64,000 nt of DNA from Ruminiclostridium cellulolyticum H10 (GCF_000022065.1 NC_011898.1:62001-126000); one strand, 5' to 3'. Counted from the stretch's first letter, positions 45,818 through 55,028 are shown. A program made the numbers and translations. The notes: generated by a model not told the origin, from the letters alone.

Positions 45818-45845
45818 TAAAATAAATTCGTTATTGTGTCGATAA
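45818..45845 (+). promoter_or_regulatory. SigD (sigma-28) promoter of the flgM operon
   Basis: TAAA (45818-45821), 16 bases, GTCGATAA (45838-45845) fits the flagellar sigma-28 consensus TAAA-N15-GCCGATAT. It lies 50 bases before flgM. Confidence 0.75.
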
Positions 45846-45896
45846 TATCTATATAGGTTGGATTTTATTGTGCACTTTAGAAAGTAGGTGTTTTAG

Positions 45897-46184
45897 ATGA
45901 AAATTTCAGGTGATGTTTACAATGTTTCAAAGGTATATAACACTCAAAACCATATTGGAGCTGTCAATCAGGTAAACTCTGTGAAGTCCAAAAAGGATGT
46001 TATATCCATTTCGGATAATGCAAAGGACCATCAGCTTGTTTTTAAGGCCCTTAAAGAGGTTCCTGATATCAGGCAGAACAAAATTGATGAGTTTAAAGAG
46101 GTTTACCGTTCAGGAACATACAACGTAAGCGGACAGGAAATTGTAGAGAAGCTTGGAAAAGCGGTGATAGACAAGAAGGTATAA
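45897..46184 (+). CDS. flgM: Anti-sigma-28 factor FlgM
   Basis: The 95-residue protein matches FlgM: an N-terminal disordered part, then DVISISDNAKDHQLVFKALKE and VPDIRQNKIDEFKEVYRSGTYNVSGQEIVEKL, split here over the conserved sigma-binding region. FlgM holds SigD inactive until the hook is finished and FlgM is exported or removed. Its own promoter is of the SigD type, giving negative feedback. It opens the flgM-flgN-flgK operon. Confidence 0.92.
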   Translation: MKISGDVYNVSKVYNTQNHIGAVNQVNSVKSKKDVISISDNAKDHQLVFKALKEVPDIRQNKIDEFKEVYRSGTYNVSGQEIVEKLGKAVIDKKV

Positions 46185-46230
46185 CCCAATGTCTATTCAA
46201 TGGAATTGCTAACGTTCGGAGGTACTGAAA

Positions 46231-46731
46231 ATGGATACAGGATTGATAAAAGAGTTAACTGACATTCTAAACAAGGAAAATGATATATACGAGACCTTCT
46301 TAAAGCTATCAAATAGCAAGACAGATTTGATTACAAACGGTAATGTCAGCGAGCTTGAGAGTATTGTAAAGATTGAGCAATCCTTGATAATAAAGATAGC
46401 AAAATTGGAAGACCAAAGAGAAAAAATTGTTGAATCCTTGTCTTCGGTCCTCGGCAGAAAACCGGAGGAAGTTACAATATCGGAATTATCCTCGTGCTTG
46501 GGGGAGAAGGAAGCTATGGAGCTAAAAGCATGTCAGGAAAAAATACTTAAAAGTATAAACGGATTGAAAAGTAACAATGAGCTGAATTCCAAGCTCATAA
46601 AGAATTCTCTGGAATATATTGATTTTTCTATAAATATGATGACGACTGTGGGGACAGTTACCAACAGTTACGGCAGTTCAGGAAACGCAGACGAGGGCAA
46701 AAAAAGGAACTTGTTTGACGTAAAGCTTTAA
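46231..46731 (+). CDS. flgN: FlgN-family flagellar export chaperone
   Basis: The 166-residue helical protein has the FlgN pattern: an N-terminal helix (LIKELTDILNKENDIYETFL), a long middle helix and a C-terminal Gly/Ser-rich tail. It guards the hook-associated proteins FlgK and FlgL before export. GGAGG precedes the ATG. It lies 47 bases after flgM and 33 before flgK. A second FlgN-like gene is at 60698-61180. Confidence 0.85.
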   Translation: MDTGLIKELTDILNKENDIYETFLKLSNSKTDLITNGNVSELESIVKIEQSLIIKIAKLEDQREKIVESLSSVLGRKPEEVTISELSSCLGEKEAMELKACQEKILKSINGLKSNNELNSKLIKNSLEYIDFSINMMTTVGTVTNSYGSSGNADEGKKRNLFDVKL

Positions 46732-46764
46732 TCAAACAGAACAATGTTTTAGGGGGACAGCAAA

Positions 46765-48891
46765 ATGGCTGTAGGATTTTCCAGTTATGAAATAGCACGA
46801 TCCGGATTGAAGGTTAGTGAGAGAGGACTGTTTGTTACAGGGCATAACCTGTCAAATGTTCACACACCTGGGTTTACCCGTCAACAGGCAATTATCGAGA
46901 CAAATCCCTACATTACTCAATATGGTAAGAATGGTAAATTATTTCAGTATGGATTGGGTGCCGATATTCAGGAGACAAGGCAGATTAGGCATACTTTTCT
47001 GGATATAGTATATAGGCAGGAAAATACTATTCAGGGCTACTGGGATACCAGAAGCAAAGCCTTTCAGGATGTAGAAGCCATATTGAATGATCCTATGGGG
47101 GACGGCCTTCAGGGGGTTATGAATAAATTCTGGGATTCATGGCAGGAACTGAGCAAGGAGCCAGAGAGCCTTACTACCAGAGCGATGGTAAGACAGAGAG
47201 GACAGGAACTGGTATATTACTATAATCATATAGGTAATCAGCTGGATAAACTGCAAAATGACCTTAATTCAGAGATACAGGTTCGTATTAATGAGGTTAA
47301 TAATTTAACAAGTCAGATTGCAAAGCTGAACACACAAATAGCAGCACAGGAGATTAATGGCGACAAGGCCAACGACTATAGAGACCAAAGAAATCTTCTG
47401 CTGGACAGACTCTCAATTCTGTGTGATGCAGAAGTAAATGAGATGCAGGACGGCCAGATGGATGTAACTCTGGGCGGGTACTACATAGTTACCCGTGGAC
47501 AATCAAAGAACCTTTATGTTCAAGCAAATGCAGAAGATGGTGAATTTTTCTATCCAAAGCTTGAAGGAACTAATATAAAGGTAAACGTAAAGAGCGGAAT
47601 TTTAAAGGGATTAATGGAAGCCAGAGGAGAAGTTCCGGGGATAAAGGGAAGCACTGAAAACGGTACACCGAATTATAAGGCAGATATAACGTTTGCAATA
47701 GATGTTTCCGATGGAAATAATTTTGATAACTTAAGAGATTCATTATCTTCCTATATAAGTGAACTAAAACAATCGGGTCTGGACTATAATATAAGAATCA
47801 TAACCATGGGAGCTACGTCCAGTGTTCATGAAAATATTTATGATAAAAGCAATATTGATAGTATGTTAGCGGATATAACTGCTAACAATTTATTAGAAGC
47901 GGATGCTACAGTAAACGACGGGAGTTTTAAAGGTTTAATTAATGAATTGACAGCTTTAAATAATGCTCCAAACGGATTCAGGGAGGATGCAAAGAGGTAC
48001 ACTTATGTATTTACAAATAAGAGTATAAATGGGGATAGTGTAGCGGCTGACGCATTTATTGGGGATGCTGCAAATTATGTGAACAGCCTTAAAGGTATGG
48101 GTATGAAGGTCAGTGTGGTAACGGATCCAGCGTATAATACAAATGGCAAACCTGATGCCGCAAGTAACCCGGAGGCCGGATGGTCAATTATTACATTAGG
48201 AACCGGCGGAAGCTTGGCTGACATAAATAGTGATTTGGCAGGCTATACAAGTATGCTTAAAGACTGGAACGATAGTTTGGTTCAGACAGTAAAAGATGCA
48301 CTGGGAAATATACCTCCGTCATTAAACATTGTATCGGATATAAAAATTAAGCTAAATGCAATGTTGAACCGAATGGTCAATGAAATTAACAGTCTCCAGA
48401 TGTCAGGTATGACTTTGGATGGAAAGCCGGGCGTGGCATTTTTTGAAGCTATGGACAATAATTATCCAATTGAGATGGGAAACCTCAAGTTGAGCAATGC
48501 GTTGTTGAGCGACAGTGGATTAAACAATATAACAGCGTCAAAGACAGCTGCAAAAGGTGATAATACTGTAGCCAAGCAGATTGCCAACCTGAGGGATGTT
48601 GACATACTGGTTAACAGTACGGGAAGAGTAAGCATTGATGAATACTATAGAAACCTTATTCTTGAACTTGGAAACGGCGGCATGGAGGCCGAGAGAATTG
48701 CCACTAGTCAGGCAACCGTGGTAAATGCGGTTGATGCCCAGCGCAATGCAATTTCGGGAGTGTCTATGGATGAGGAAATGTCAAACATGATGAAGTACAA
48801 GTTTGCATACGATGCTTCTTCCAGAGTTCTTAACATAATGGATTCAATGATGGAGACAATTATTACATCCTTAGGTAAGGTAGGAAGATAA
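46765..48891 (+). CDS. flgK: Flagellar hook-associated protein 1 with inserted vWA-like domain
   Basis: The 708-residue FlgK has the standard N-terminus (ARSGLKVSERGLFVTGHNLS with NVHTPGFTRQQ) and the C-terminus (SGVSMDEEMSNMMKYKFAYD). Between about residues 305 and 500 it carries an extra domain: ADITFAIDVSDGNNFDNLRD, then YNIRIITMGATSSV, RYTYVFTNKSING and MGMKVSVVTD. This repeats the beta-alpha order of a von Willebrand A domain. The metal site is degenerate (DVSDG instead of DxSxS). FlgK joins hook and filament; the extra domain would lie on the surface of the junction. The second FlgK (48923-50536) lacks it. Confidence 0.93.
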   Translation: MAVGFSSYEIARSGLKVSERGLFVTGHNLSNVHTPGFTRQQAIIETNPYITQYGKNGKLFQYGLGADIQETRQIRHTFLDIVYRQENTIQGYWDTRSKAFQDVEAILNDPMGDGLQGVMNKFWDSWQELSKEPESLTTRAMVRQRGQELVYYYNHIGNQLDKLQNDLNSEIQVRINEVNNLTSQIAKLNTQIAAQEINGDKANDYRDQRNLLLDRLSILCDAEVNEMQDGQMDVTLGGYYIVTRGQSKNLYVQANAEDGEFFYPKLEGTNIKVNVKSGILKGLMEARGEVPGIKGSTENGTPNYKADITFAIDVSDGNNFDNLRDSLSSYISELKQSGLDYNIRIITMGATSSVHENIYDKSNIDSMLADITANNLLEADATVNDGSFKGLINELTALNNAPNGFREDAKRYTYVFTNKSINGDSVAADAFIGDAANYVNSLKGMGMKVSVVTDPAYNTNGKPDAASNPEAGWSIITLGTGGSLADINSDLAGYTSMLKDWNDSLVQTVKDALGNIPPSLNIVSDIKIKLNAMLNRMVNEINSLQMSGMTLDGKPGVAFFEAMDNNYPIEMGNLKLSNALLSDSGLNNITASKTAAKGDNTVAKQIANLRDVDILVNSTGRVSIDEYYRNLILELGNGGMEAERIATSQATVVNAVDAQRNAISGVSMDEEMSNMMKYKFAYDASSRVLNIMDSMMETIITSLGKVGR

Positions 48892-48922
48892 GCATATTAA
48901 ACAAGGAAATGGGTGAAATGAA

Positions 48923-50536
48923 ATGCAGCAAAGCTTTTTTGGTTTGAATATCGCACTAAGCGGGCTTTACACAGCTCAAAGAAATCTGGATACAGTTGGG
49001 CATAATCTTTCAAATGCATCGACACCGGGGTATTCCAGACAGCAGTCTATACAGAGTGCATCCAATCCTTTGGCTGTTATGGATGGAACAGGCATGGTAG
49101 GTACAGGCTCGCAGGTAACAGGTGTAGAGAGAATCCGTGATACATATCTGGATTTCAAGTATTGGAGTGAAAATGTAGCTAACGGGGAATGGAGCAAGAA
49201 GGCTGAGCTAATGGGTGAGATTCAGGTTACTTTTAACGAACCCTCCAAAAGCGGATTTGTCAAGATAATGGATGGATTTTTCGATTCGTTGCAGGAACTA
49301 TCAAAAGACCCTTCAAGCGGGGCTGCACGTGCATTAGTTGTCCAAAAGGCTACTACACTGGCAAAGTATTTTAACAACACAGCCACTCATTTTGAGCAGT
49401 TTCAGAATGATATAAACGATCAGGTTAAGACTGATGTTGATCAAATAAATATAATTGCTTCTCAAATTCAGCTTTTGAACAAGCAGATATATAACTATGA
49501 GCTTACAGGTGGAACCGCCAATGATTTAAGAGATTCCAGAACCCTGTTGGTTGATCAGCTTTCAAAGCTTGCAAATATACAGGCTAAAGAAATTCCATAC
49601 GGTAAGTTGCCAAATGGAGAGGATGATATTCATTTTCAGATTACATTGTCAGGTAAAACGCTGGTAGATCATTTCAGTGCAACTAAACTTATAGTAGTCC
49701 AGAGAAATATAAAACTTAATGAAGAAGATATAGGAAATCTGTATGATATAAAATGGGAGGACGGCAACAGTGTAAACATCACAGGCGGCGAACTCAGGGG
49801 ATTGCTGGATGTAAGGGACGGTAAGGATGGTATAGACGGTACTCCCATATATAAAGGAGTTCCTTACTATCAAAGAAAGCTGAACGAATTTGTCCGCACA
49901 TTTGCAATAAACTTCAATGAAGGATATACAAGGAATGATGCCCTACCGGACGGATATGAGCACAATGGTGTAGGTCATATTGAAGGGTATGGGTACGATT
50001 CAGATTTAACAGATGCACCTACCGGTATAAGATTTTTCACAATGTTATGTGTGGGAGATACACCTATATCAGGAAGTGCTTTTATTGGTACAGCTACGAG
50101 TGTAGGAGATATCGCAAATCAGTATAACCAAATAACTGCAAAGAACTTCAGCGTAAGCAGTGACATAATAGATGATGCCAATAGGATTGCCACATCTGAT
50201 GCGGACGGACAAAATGGGAATACAAATATTCTCAAGAAATTAATGGGTATCAGATCCAATCAGAGTCTTTTTAAGGAAGGTGCTCCGGAAGATTTTATGA
50301 AGTCATTGGTAGCAGGAATGGGGATAGACGCCCAACAGGCGGAGACCTTTGCAAAGACACAGAAGGCATTAGTCAGACAGGTTGATAACAGAAGAATGTC
50401 AGTGTCCGGCGTAAACTTAAACGAGGAAATGACAAATATGGTTAAATTTCAGCAGTCATATAATGCGGCAGCCAGAATGATAGTAACCATGGGTGAAATA
50501 TACGATACACTTATTAACAGGTTAGGGGTGGGTTAA
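48923..50536 (+). CDS. flgK: Second FlgK-type hook-associated protein
   Basis: The 537-residue protein is a FlgK paralogue of ordinary length: FFGLNIALSGLYTAQRNLDT, GHNLSNASTPGYSRQQS, SGVNLNEEMTNMVKFQQSYN and a Leu-rich end. It starts 31 bases after the first FlgK and ends two bases before flgL. The two FlgKs share N- and C-terminal helices that form the filament core, but their middles differ. They may build a mixed junction or be used under different conditions (inference). Confidence 0.92.
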   Translation: MQQSFFGLNIALSGLYTAQRNLDTVGHNLSNASTPGYSRQQSIQSASNPLAVMDGTGMVGTGSQVTGVERIRDTYLDFKYWSENVANGEWSKKAELMGEIQVTFNEPSKSGFVKIMDGFFDSLQELSKDPSSGAARALVVQKATTLAKYFNNTATHFEQFQNDINDQVKTDVDQINIIASQIQLLNKQIYNYELTGGTANDLRDSRTLLVDQLSKLANIQAKEIPYGKLPNGEDDIHFQITLSGKTLVDHFSATKLIVVQRNIKLNEEDIGNLYDIKWEDGNSVNITGGELRGLLDVRDGKDGIDGTPIYKGVPYYQRKLNEFVRTFAINFNEGYTRNDALPDGYEHNGVGHIEGYGYDSDLTDAPTGIRFFTMLCVGDTPISGSAFIGTATSVGDIANQYNQITAKNFSVSSDIIDDANRIATSDADGQNGNTNILKKLMGIRSNQSLFKEGAPEDFMKSLVAGMGIDAQQAETFAKTQKALVRQVDNRRMSVSGVNLNEEMTNMVKFQQSYNAAARMIVTMGEIYDTLINRLGVG

Positions 50537-50538
50537 AG

Positions 50539-51468
50539 ATGAGAATAACCAATAATATGCTGATTTCAAATATGTTAACGGCCTTGGGAAATAATGAGAG
50601 CCGTCTGAGTAAGTATCAGAATCAATTACATACCGGGAAAAAAATACAGCTCCCGTCTGATGACCCTATTGTTGCTGCAAGAGCACTAAAATTGAGAACA
50701 GACGTATCAAAAATTGAGCAATACCAGAAAAATCTTGGGGATGCACAATCCTGGGTGGATGCTACAGATGCTGCTCTTGCACAAATCGGAGATATACTAA
50801 AACGTGCTAAGGAACTTGCTACCCAAGCCGCAAACGGTACCAATTCCATAACCGAGACCAGTGATATAGGTCAGGAAATGAAGCAATTAAAAGTTCAGCT
50901 GGTGCATATCGCTAACACAACCTATAGCGGAAGATATATGTTTTCAGGATTTAAAACAGATCAAAAATTAATAGAAGATGATGAAACCAGTGCAAATTTT
51001 GGGAAATTTGAAATTGATGTTAATACCGTAACAGAAAAAATTCAGTTTGAAATTGGTGCAGGTGACAATATAAATATTAACGTTGCAGGAGGAGATATCT
51101 TTAACAGTGGGGGAAATGCTGTTAACGGGGGCGAACCTGCAATGATAGCACTTTTCACCAATGTTATAGCTGATTTGGATTCAGGAGATAACGCAGGTGT
51201 AAGCAGCCAGTTGAGCCAGTTTGATCAACAGATTGATAATTTGTTAAGAGTCAGGGCGGATATCGGTGCAAGACAGAACAGAATAGATTTATCAGCAGAT
51301 AGAATGAGCAATGATCTAGTTAATATGACTAGCTTAATGAGTAAAAATGAAGATGTAGACCCTGCAGAAACAATAATGAATCTTAAAAATGAAGAGAATG
51401 TTTATCAGGCATCATTGGCCGGAGGAGCAAGAATCATACAACAAACACTGGTTGATTTTTTAAGATAA
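50539..51468 (+). CDS. flgL: Flagellar hook-associated protein 3
   Basis: The 309-residue FlgL has the flagellin-like N-terminus MRITNNMLISNMLTALGNNE and LPSDDPIVAARALKLRTDVS, and the C-terminal helix NLKNEENVYQASLAGGARII. It forms the last ring before the filament. It follows the second flgK by two bases, so the genes are coupled. Confidence 0.95.
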   Translation: MRITNNMLISNMLTALGNNESRLSKYQNQLHTGKKIQLPSDDPIVAARALKLRTDVSKIEQYQKNLGDAQSWVDATDAALAQIGDILKRAKELATQAANGTNSITETSDIGQEMKQLKVQLVHIANTTYSGRYMFSGFKTDQKLIEDDETSANFGKFEIDVNTVTEKIQFEIGAGDNININVAGGDIFNSGGNAVNGGEPAMIALFTNVIADLDSGDNAGVSSQLSQFDQQIDNLLRVRADIGARQNRIDLSADRMSNDLVNMTSLMSKNEDVDPAETIMNLKNEENVYQASLAGGARIIQQTLVDFLR

Positions 51469-51502
51469 TTAAAAAACTGTGTGATACAAGGATGTGAGAT
51501 GT

Positions 51503-52084
51503 ATGGGGCTTTCTATCCAAACGACGCCCGCAAGAATTTCTATTGAGACAATTGATTGCAAAATAGAGCGTAAGAGTGTGAATGCAAGGTTGGAGTTGAA
51601 ACAGAAGCCGCCGGTAGTTAATATTAAAACTGAGCTGCCTAGAGTTTTGATTGATCAATATGAATGTTTCGCAGAAGAGGGTCTGAAAAATAATATAGAT
51701 TTGCTCAAAGAACAGTCCGAGAATGCATACAGGCATGTTATGGAGTATATCGCAAGGGTGTCGCAGGACGGAGATGCCATGGCGAAGATTGGGAAAAAGG
51801 CAAATATAATGATTGATATTGCCCGGAGAAATTCCGTTACTATCCATGAATTCGGTATGGTCACGATGCCAATGTCAAGGCCCAAAATAGATGTTGTTGG
51901 CGGAACCGTAGAATTTGACCCGGAGCCGATAAATGATATAGGAATGAGAAACGGGGTAACAGCTACATATATTCCGCCAAAAACGGATTTTAACTATACC
52001 CCTGGAAAAGTGAATACAAGAGTGGAATCATACGGTTCCATAGATATTAAATATACAGGCAATAATGTAGATAGTTATATTTAG
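51503..52084 (+). CDS. DUF6470 (YviE-like) flagellar-region protein
   Basis: The 193-residue protein starts LSIQTTPARISIETIDCKIE and has repeated beta-rich segments, an amphipathic central helix (NIDLLKEQSENAYRHVMEYI) and a Pro-rich C-terminus. This matches YviE/DUF6470, always next to flgL and fliW. Its role in the flagellum is unknown. A GTG nine bases upstream could also be used. Confidence 0.82.
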   Translation: MGLSIQTTPARISIETIDCKIERKSVNARLELKQKPPVVNIKTELPRVLIDQYECFAEEGLKNNIDLLKEQSENAYRHVMEYIARVSQDGDAMAKIGKKANIMIDIARRNSVTIHEFGMVTMPMSRPKIDVVGGTVEFDPEPINDIGMRNGVTATYIPPKTDFNYTPGKVNTRVESYGSIDIKYTGNNVDSYI

Positions 52085-52167
52085 GCATTATTGCCTTTTT
52101 ACTTACCCATAAAAGCTGTTTGAGAGGTATAATAAGCTAAATAGAAAATAATTTTGGAGGAGTAAAT

Positions 52168-52614
52168 ATGCTTGTAAAAACAACACATTTTGGTGAAATT
52201 AACATAAAAGATGAGGATATAATTGAATTTAGCGAAGGCATTGTTGGATTTGAGGATATACACAGGTACGGGATTATCAGAAACCAGAACTCTGACTCGC
52301 CATTCAGCTGGCTTCAGGCTGTGGAAAAGTCCGAGCTTGCATTCGCAGTGGTTGATCCTTTTGTCATCAAGAAGGATTATGATTTTGTATTGAGTGATGA
52401 ATATGTCAAGGCACTGGATATAAATGACCCCTCGCAGGTTAATGTATATGCAATTGTAGTAGTACCTGATGATTTGACAAAAATAAGCATGAATCTTAAA
52501 GCTCCTGTGATCGTAAACAAAGATAATAGGAAAGCCGCACAGGTTATATTGGATACAGATGAGTATACGGTCAGGCATTATATAATGGATGAGCTCCAGA
52601 AGCAGGAGGTGTAG
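52168..52614 (+). CDS. fliW: Flagellar assembly factor FliW
   Basis: The 148-residue protein matches Fli[33 protein letters not shown] and [20 protein letters not shown]. FliW binds either flagellin or CsrA. When flagellin is exported, FliW captures CsrA and frees hag mRNA for translation. GGAGG precedes the ATG. csrA starts one base after the stop, so both are made together. Confidence 0.96.
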   Translation: MLVKTTHFGEINIKDEDIIEFSEGIVGFEDIHRYGIIRNQNSDSPFSWLQAVEKSELAFAVVDPFVIKKDYDFVLSDEYVKALDINDPSQVNVYAIVVVPDDLTKISMNLKAPVIVNKDNRKAAQVILDTDEYTVRHYIMDELQKQEV

Positions 52615-52615
52615 T

Positions 52616-52834
52616 ATGCTGGTATTATCAAGAAAAAAGGACCAGTCACTAATGATAGGAAATGATATTGAGCTTACAATCATAGATATACAGGGCGATC
52701 AGGTTAAAATCGGTCTGAAGGCCCCTAAAAACGTATCCATATACCGCAAGGAGCTATACCTTGAAATACAGGAAGAGAACAAAAAGGCTGCTACTGCGGA
52801 TGTCGTGGAACTGGATTCCATATTTAAAAAGTAG
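52616..52834 (+). CDS. csrA: Translational regulator CsrA
   Basis: The 72-residue protein starts [20 protein letters not shown] and has the conserved [19 protein letters not shown]. It is a small RNA-binding dimer that recognises GGA in hairpin loops. AGGAGGTGTAG overlaps the fliW stop and drives translation. Its likely targets are the flagellin leaders that follow, each of which has a GGA loop hairpin and a GGAGGA ribosome site. Confidence 0.97.
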   Translation: MLVLSRKKDQSLMIGNDIELTIIDIQGDQVKIGLKAPKNVSIYRKELYLEIQEENKKAATADVVELDSIFKK

Positions 52835-52875
52835 TACTTAGAACAAAAACTTGAGAATTTATTTAATTTTAACTA

Positions 52876-53019
52876 TAAAGTATTTTAAAAAAAGTACGAT
52901 ATATTAAATAAGCAGGAAGGCCATACCCTCTAGAAATTTGGCCGGATAGGGGGTGGCAAGCCTGCATACCATTCGGGAAAGGAATCCCGGAAATAATAAA
53001 ATCATGGAGGATTTATATT
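52876..53019 (+). promoter_or_regulatory. SigD promoter and structured leader of flagellin 1
   Basis: TAAA (52876-52879), 15 bases, TACGATAT (52895-52902) is a sigma-28 promoter. The leader has an outer stem GCAGG (52912-52916)/CCTGC (52961-52965), an inner stem ACCCTCT (52925-52931)/AGGGGGT (52948-52954), and a hairpin CGGGA (52974-52978)-AAGGAA-TCCCG (52985-52989) of the CsrA-site type. A GGAGGA (53006-53011) serves as ribosome site and second CsrA site. CCGGAT (52942-52947) could pair with ATTCGG (52971-52976) as a pseudoknot that would open the CsrA hairpin. Confidence 0.72.
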
Positions 53020-53841
53020 ATGAGAATTAACCACAATATTGCTGCAATGAATACTTACCGTCAGTTGACAAACAACACAACTGCATCTAGCAAGTCACTG
53101 GAAAAGTTATCATCAGGTCTTCGTATCAACCGTGCCGGTGATGATGCTGCAGGTCTGGCAATCAGTGAAAAAATGAGGGGTCAGATCAGAGGTCTGAATC
53201 AGGCATCCAGAAACTCACAGGATGGTATCTCAATGATACAAACCGGTGAAGGTGCTTTGGCTACAGTTAGTAATATACTTGTTCGTGTTAAGGAGCTTGC
53301 TGTTCAGGCTGCAAACGGAACTTATGACGCTACAAATGACTTGACAAGAATAAAAGAAGAAATTACAGAGCTTAGTGCTCAAATAGCTGATATAACGACT
53401 AATACTAAGTTCAATGGTATATCCTTATTAAATAATGCAGCAGGGATAACATTGCAGGTTGGACAGGAAACTTCACAAACGTTGAAAATTGATACTACTA
53501 AAACAAATTTAAAAACAGTTGCAGATGCAGTAGACCTTTATAAGGGTTGGGCTGATTCAGCTGCTGCAAGTGGAGCTATAGATGCTGTTGAAGGCCTCAT
53601 AAATAACGTAAGTGCAATGCGTTCTTATTTTGGAGCAAACCAGAACAGATTGGAATATAATATAAACAACCTGGACACTTACTCCGAGAATCTGTCTGCT
53701 TCCGAATCACGTATCCGTGACGTTGATATGGCAAATGAAATGATGGAATTTACAAAGCAGAATATTCTGTCACAGGCTGCACAGTCAATGCTTGCTCAGG
53801 CAAATCAGCAGCCACAGGGTGTTCTACAATTACTCAGGTAG
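53020..53841 (+). CDS. hag: Flagellin 1
   Basis: The 273-residue flagellin has the conserved N-terminal helices (MRINHNIAAMNTYRQLTNNT, LSSGLRINRAGDDAAGLAIS) and the C-terminal helix ending in QQPQGVLQLLR. The short central region is the surface part. Copies 2 and 3 have identical ends and differ only in the middle and in silent changes. It builds the flagellar filament. Lysine residues on the surface are likely methylated by the adjacent FliB. Regulation: SigD promoter and CsrA/FliW leader. Confidence 0.97.
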   Translation: MRINHNIAAMNTYRQLTNNTTASSKSLEKLSSGLRINRAGDDAAGLAISEKMRGQIRGLNQASRNSQDGISMIQTGEGALATVSNILVRVKELAVQAANGTYDATNDLTRIKEEITELSAQIADITTNTKFNGISLLNNAAGITLQVGQETSQTLKIDTTKTNLKTVADAVDLYKGWADSAAASGAIDAVEGLINNVSAMRSYFGANQNRLEYNINNLDTYSENLSASESRIRDVDMANEMMEFTKQNILSQAAQSMLAQANQQPQGVLQLLR

Positions 53842-53865
53842 TAAATTTTATGAAACTGACGAGAG

Positions 53866-53892
53866 CCAGGGGATATATGCCTCTGGTTTTTT
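53866..53892 (+). terminator. Terminator after flagellin 1
   Basis: CCAGGGG and CCTCTGG form a 7-bp stem followed by TTTTTT. Nearly the same hairpin ends each flagellin unit. Confidence 0.78.
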
Positions 53893-53899
53893 GTTTTAA

Positions 53900-53927
53900 C
53901 AGAAAATTCATATGTATTGGCTCTAAA
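53900..53927 (+). pseudogene. fliB 5' fragment 1 between flagellins 1 and 2
   Basis: The 28 bases after the terminator match codons of intact fliB (56142-56170) at all but about three positions; the shared core includes ATGTATTGGCTCT. The match runs straight into the SigD promoter of flagellin 2. It is a relic of a tandem duplication whose unit ended inside fliB. Confidence 0.7.
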
Positions 53928-54067
53928 GTATTTTTAAAAAAGTACGATATATTAAATAAGCAGGAAGGTCATACCCACTATAAATTTGGCCGGATAGAGG
54001 GTGGCAAGCCTGCATACCATTCGGGAAAGGAATCCCGGAAATAATAAAATCATGGAGGATTTATATT
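53924..54067 (+). promoter_or_regulatory. SigD promoter and structured leader of flagellin 2
   Basis: TAAA (53924-53927), 15 bases, TACGATAT (53943-53950). The leader is nearly identical to that of flagellin 1: GCAGG/CCTGC outer stem, ACCCACT/AGAGGGT inner stem with one mismatch, loop CCGGAT, ATTCGG, the CGGGA-AAGGAA-TCCCG hairpin and GGAGGA. Confidence 0.72.
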
Positions 54068-54889
54068 ATGAGAATTAATCACAATATTGCTGCAATGAAT
54101 ACTTACCGTCAGTTGACAAATAACACAACTGCATCAAGCAAGTCATTGGAAAAGTTATCATCAGGTCTTCGTATCAACCGTGCAGGTGATGATGCTGCCG
54201 GTCTGGCAATCAGTGAAAAAATGAGGGGTCAGATCAGAGGTTTGAATCAGGCATCCAGAAACTCACAGGATGGTATCTCAATGATACAAACCGGAGAAGG
54301 TGCGTTGGCTACAGTTAGTAATATACTTGTACGTGTTAAAGAACTTGCTGTACAGGCTGCAAACGGAACCTATGATGCAGCTAATGACTTGGCAAGAGTA
54401 ACAGAAGAAATTGAAGAGCTTGGTTTGCAGATAACTGACATACAGACTAATACAAAATTCAATGGTATATCCTTGTTAAATAATGATACAGGGATAACAT
54501 TACAGGTCGGACAGGAAACATCACAAACGTTGTTAATTGATACTGCTAAAACTAATTTAAAAGATGTTACAGCGGCAGTAGTACTTTATAAGGATTGGGC
54601 TGCTACAACTGATGCAAACGGAGCTATAGATGATATTGAAGGTCTCATAAATGACGTAAGTGCAATGCGTTCTTATTTTGGAGCAAACCAGAACAGACTG
54701 GAATACAATATAAACAACCTAGATACCTATTCCGAGAATCTGTCTGCTTCCGAATCACGTATCCGTGACGTTGATATGGCAAATGAAATGATGGAATTTA
54801 CAAAGCAAAATATTCTGTCACAGGCAGCTCAGTCAATGCTTGCACAGGCAAATCAGCAGCCACAGGGTGTTCTTCAATTACTCAGATAA
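54068..54889 (+). CDS. hag: Flagellin 2
   Basis: The 273-residue flagellin has the same first 100 and last 80 residues as flagellin 1. It differs only in the central 100 residues (for example LARVTEEIEELGLQITDIQT and TAAVVLYKDWAATTDANGAI). The third base of many codons differs, so the copies are not fresh. It is intact, with its own SigD promoter, CsrA leader and terminator, and may be co-assembled with the other flagellins. Confidence 0.97.
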   Translation: MRINHNIAAMNTYRQLTNNTTASSKSLEKLSSGLRINRAGDDAAGLAISEKMRGQIRGLNQASRNSQDGISMIQTGEGALATVSNILVRVKELAVQAANGTYDAANDLARVTEEIEELGLQITDIQTNTKFNGISLLNNDTGITLQVGQETSQTLLIDTAKTNLKDVTAAVVLYKDWAATTDANGAIDDIEGLINDVSAMRSYFGANQNRLEYNINNLDTYSENLSASESRIRDVDMANEMMEFTKQNILSQAAQSMLAQANQQPQGVLQLLR

Positions 54890-54913
54890 TAATTTTTCTG
54901 AAACTGACGAGAG

Positions 54914-54942
54914 CCAGGGGATATATGCCTCTGGCTTCTTGT
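54914..54942 (+). terminator. Terminator-like hairpin after flagellin 2
   Basis: CCAGGGG (54914-54920) pairs with CCTCTGG (54928-54934). The T-run is broken (CTTCTTG), so some read-through is possible. Confidence 0.6.
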
Positions 54943-54950
54943 GTTAACCA

Positions 54951-55000
54951 AAAATATATGTATTGGTTCGGACTATGAGGATCCTGTTGCGTATGGTAAA
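54951..55000 (+). pseudogene. fliB 5' fragment 2 between flagellins 2 and 3
   Basis: About 45 bases align with intact fliB from 56151 to about 56200. They share ATGTATTGG and TGAGGAT and differ by point changes and single-base gaps. It is longer but more decayed than fragment 1, as expected if this was the earlier duplication. Confidence 0.68.
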
Positions 55001-55028
55001 AGTTAATGAAATCTTTCAAATTTAACTA

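Noticed and set aside
52099-52683. 194-codon minus-strand frame opposite fliW
   Set aside because: Low-complexity Ile/Tyr/Cys composition, no ribosome site, and it lies opposite a secure gene.
52903-53019. c-di-GMP or other known riboswitch in the flagellin leaders
   Set aside because: The conserved cores of c-di-GMP-I/II, SAM and preQ1 riboswitches are absent; only the CsrA-type sites are clear.
53850-54044. 64-codon open frame between flagellins 1 and 2
   Set aside because: It runs through the terminator, the fliB relic, the SigD promoter and the leader of flagellin 2, so it is a by-product of those elements.
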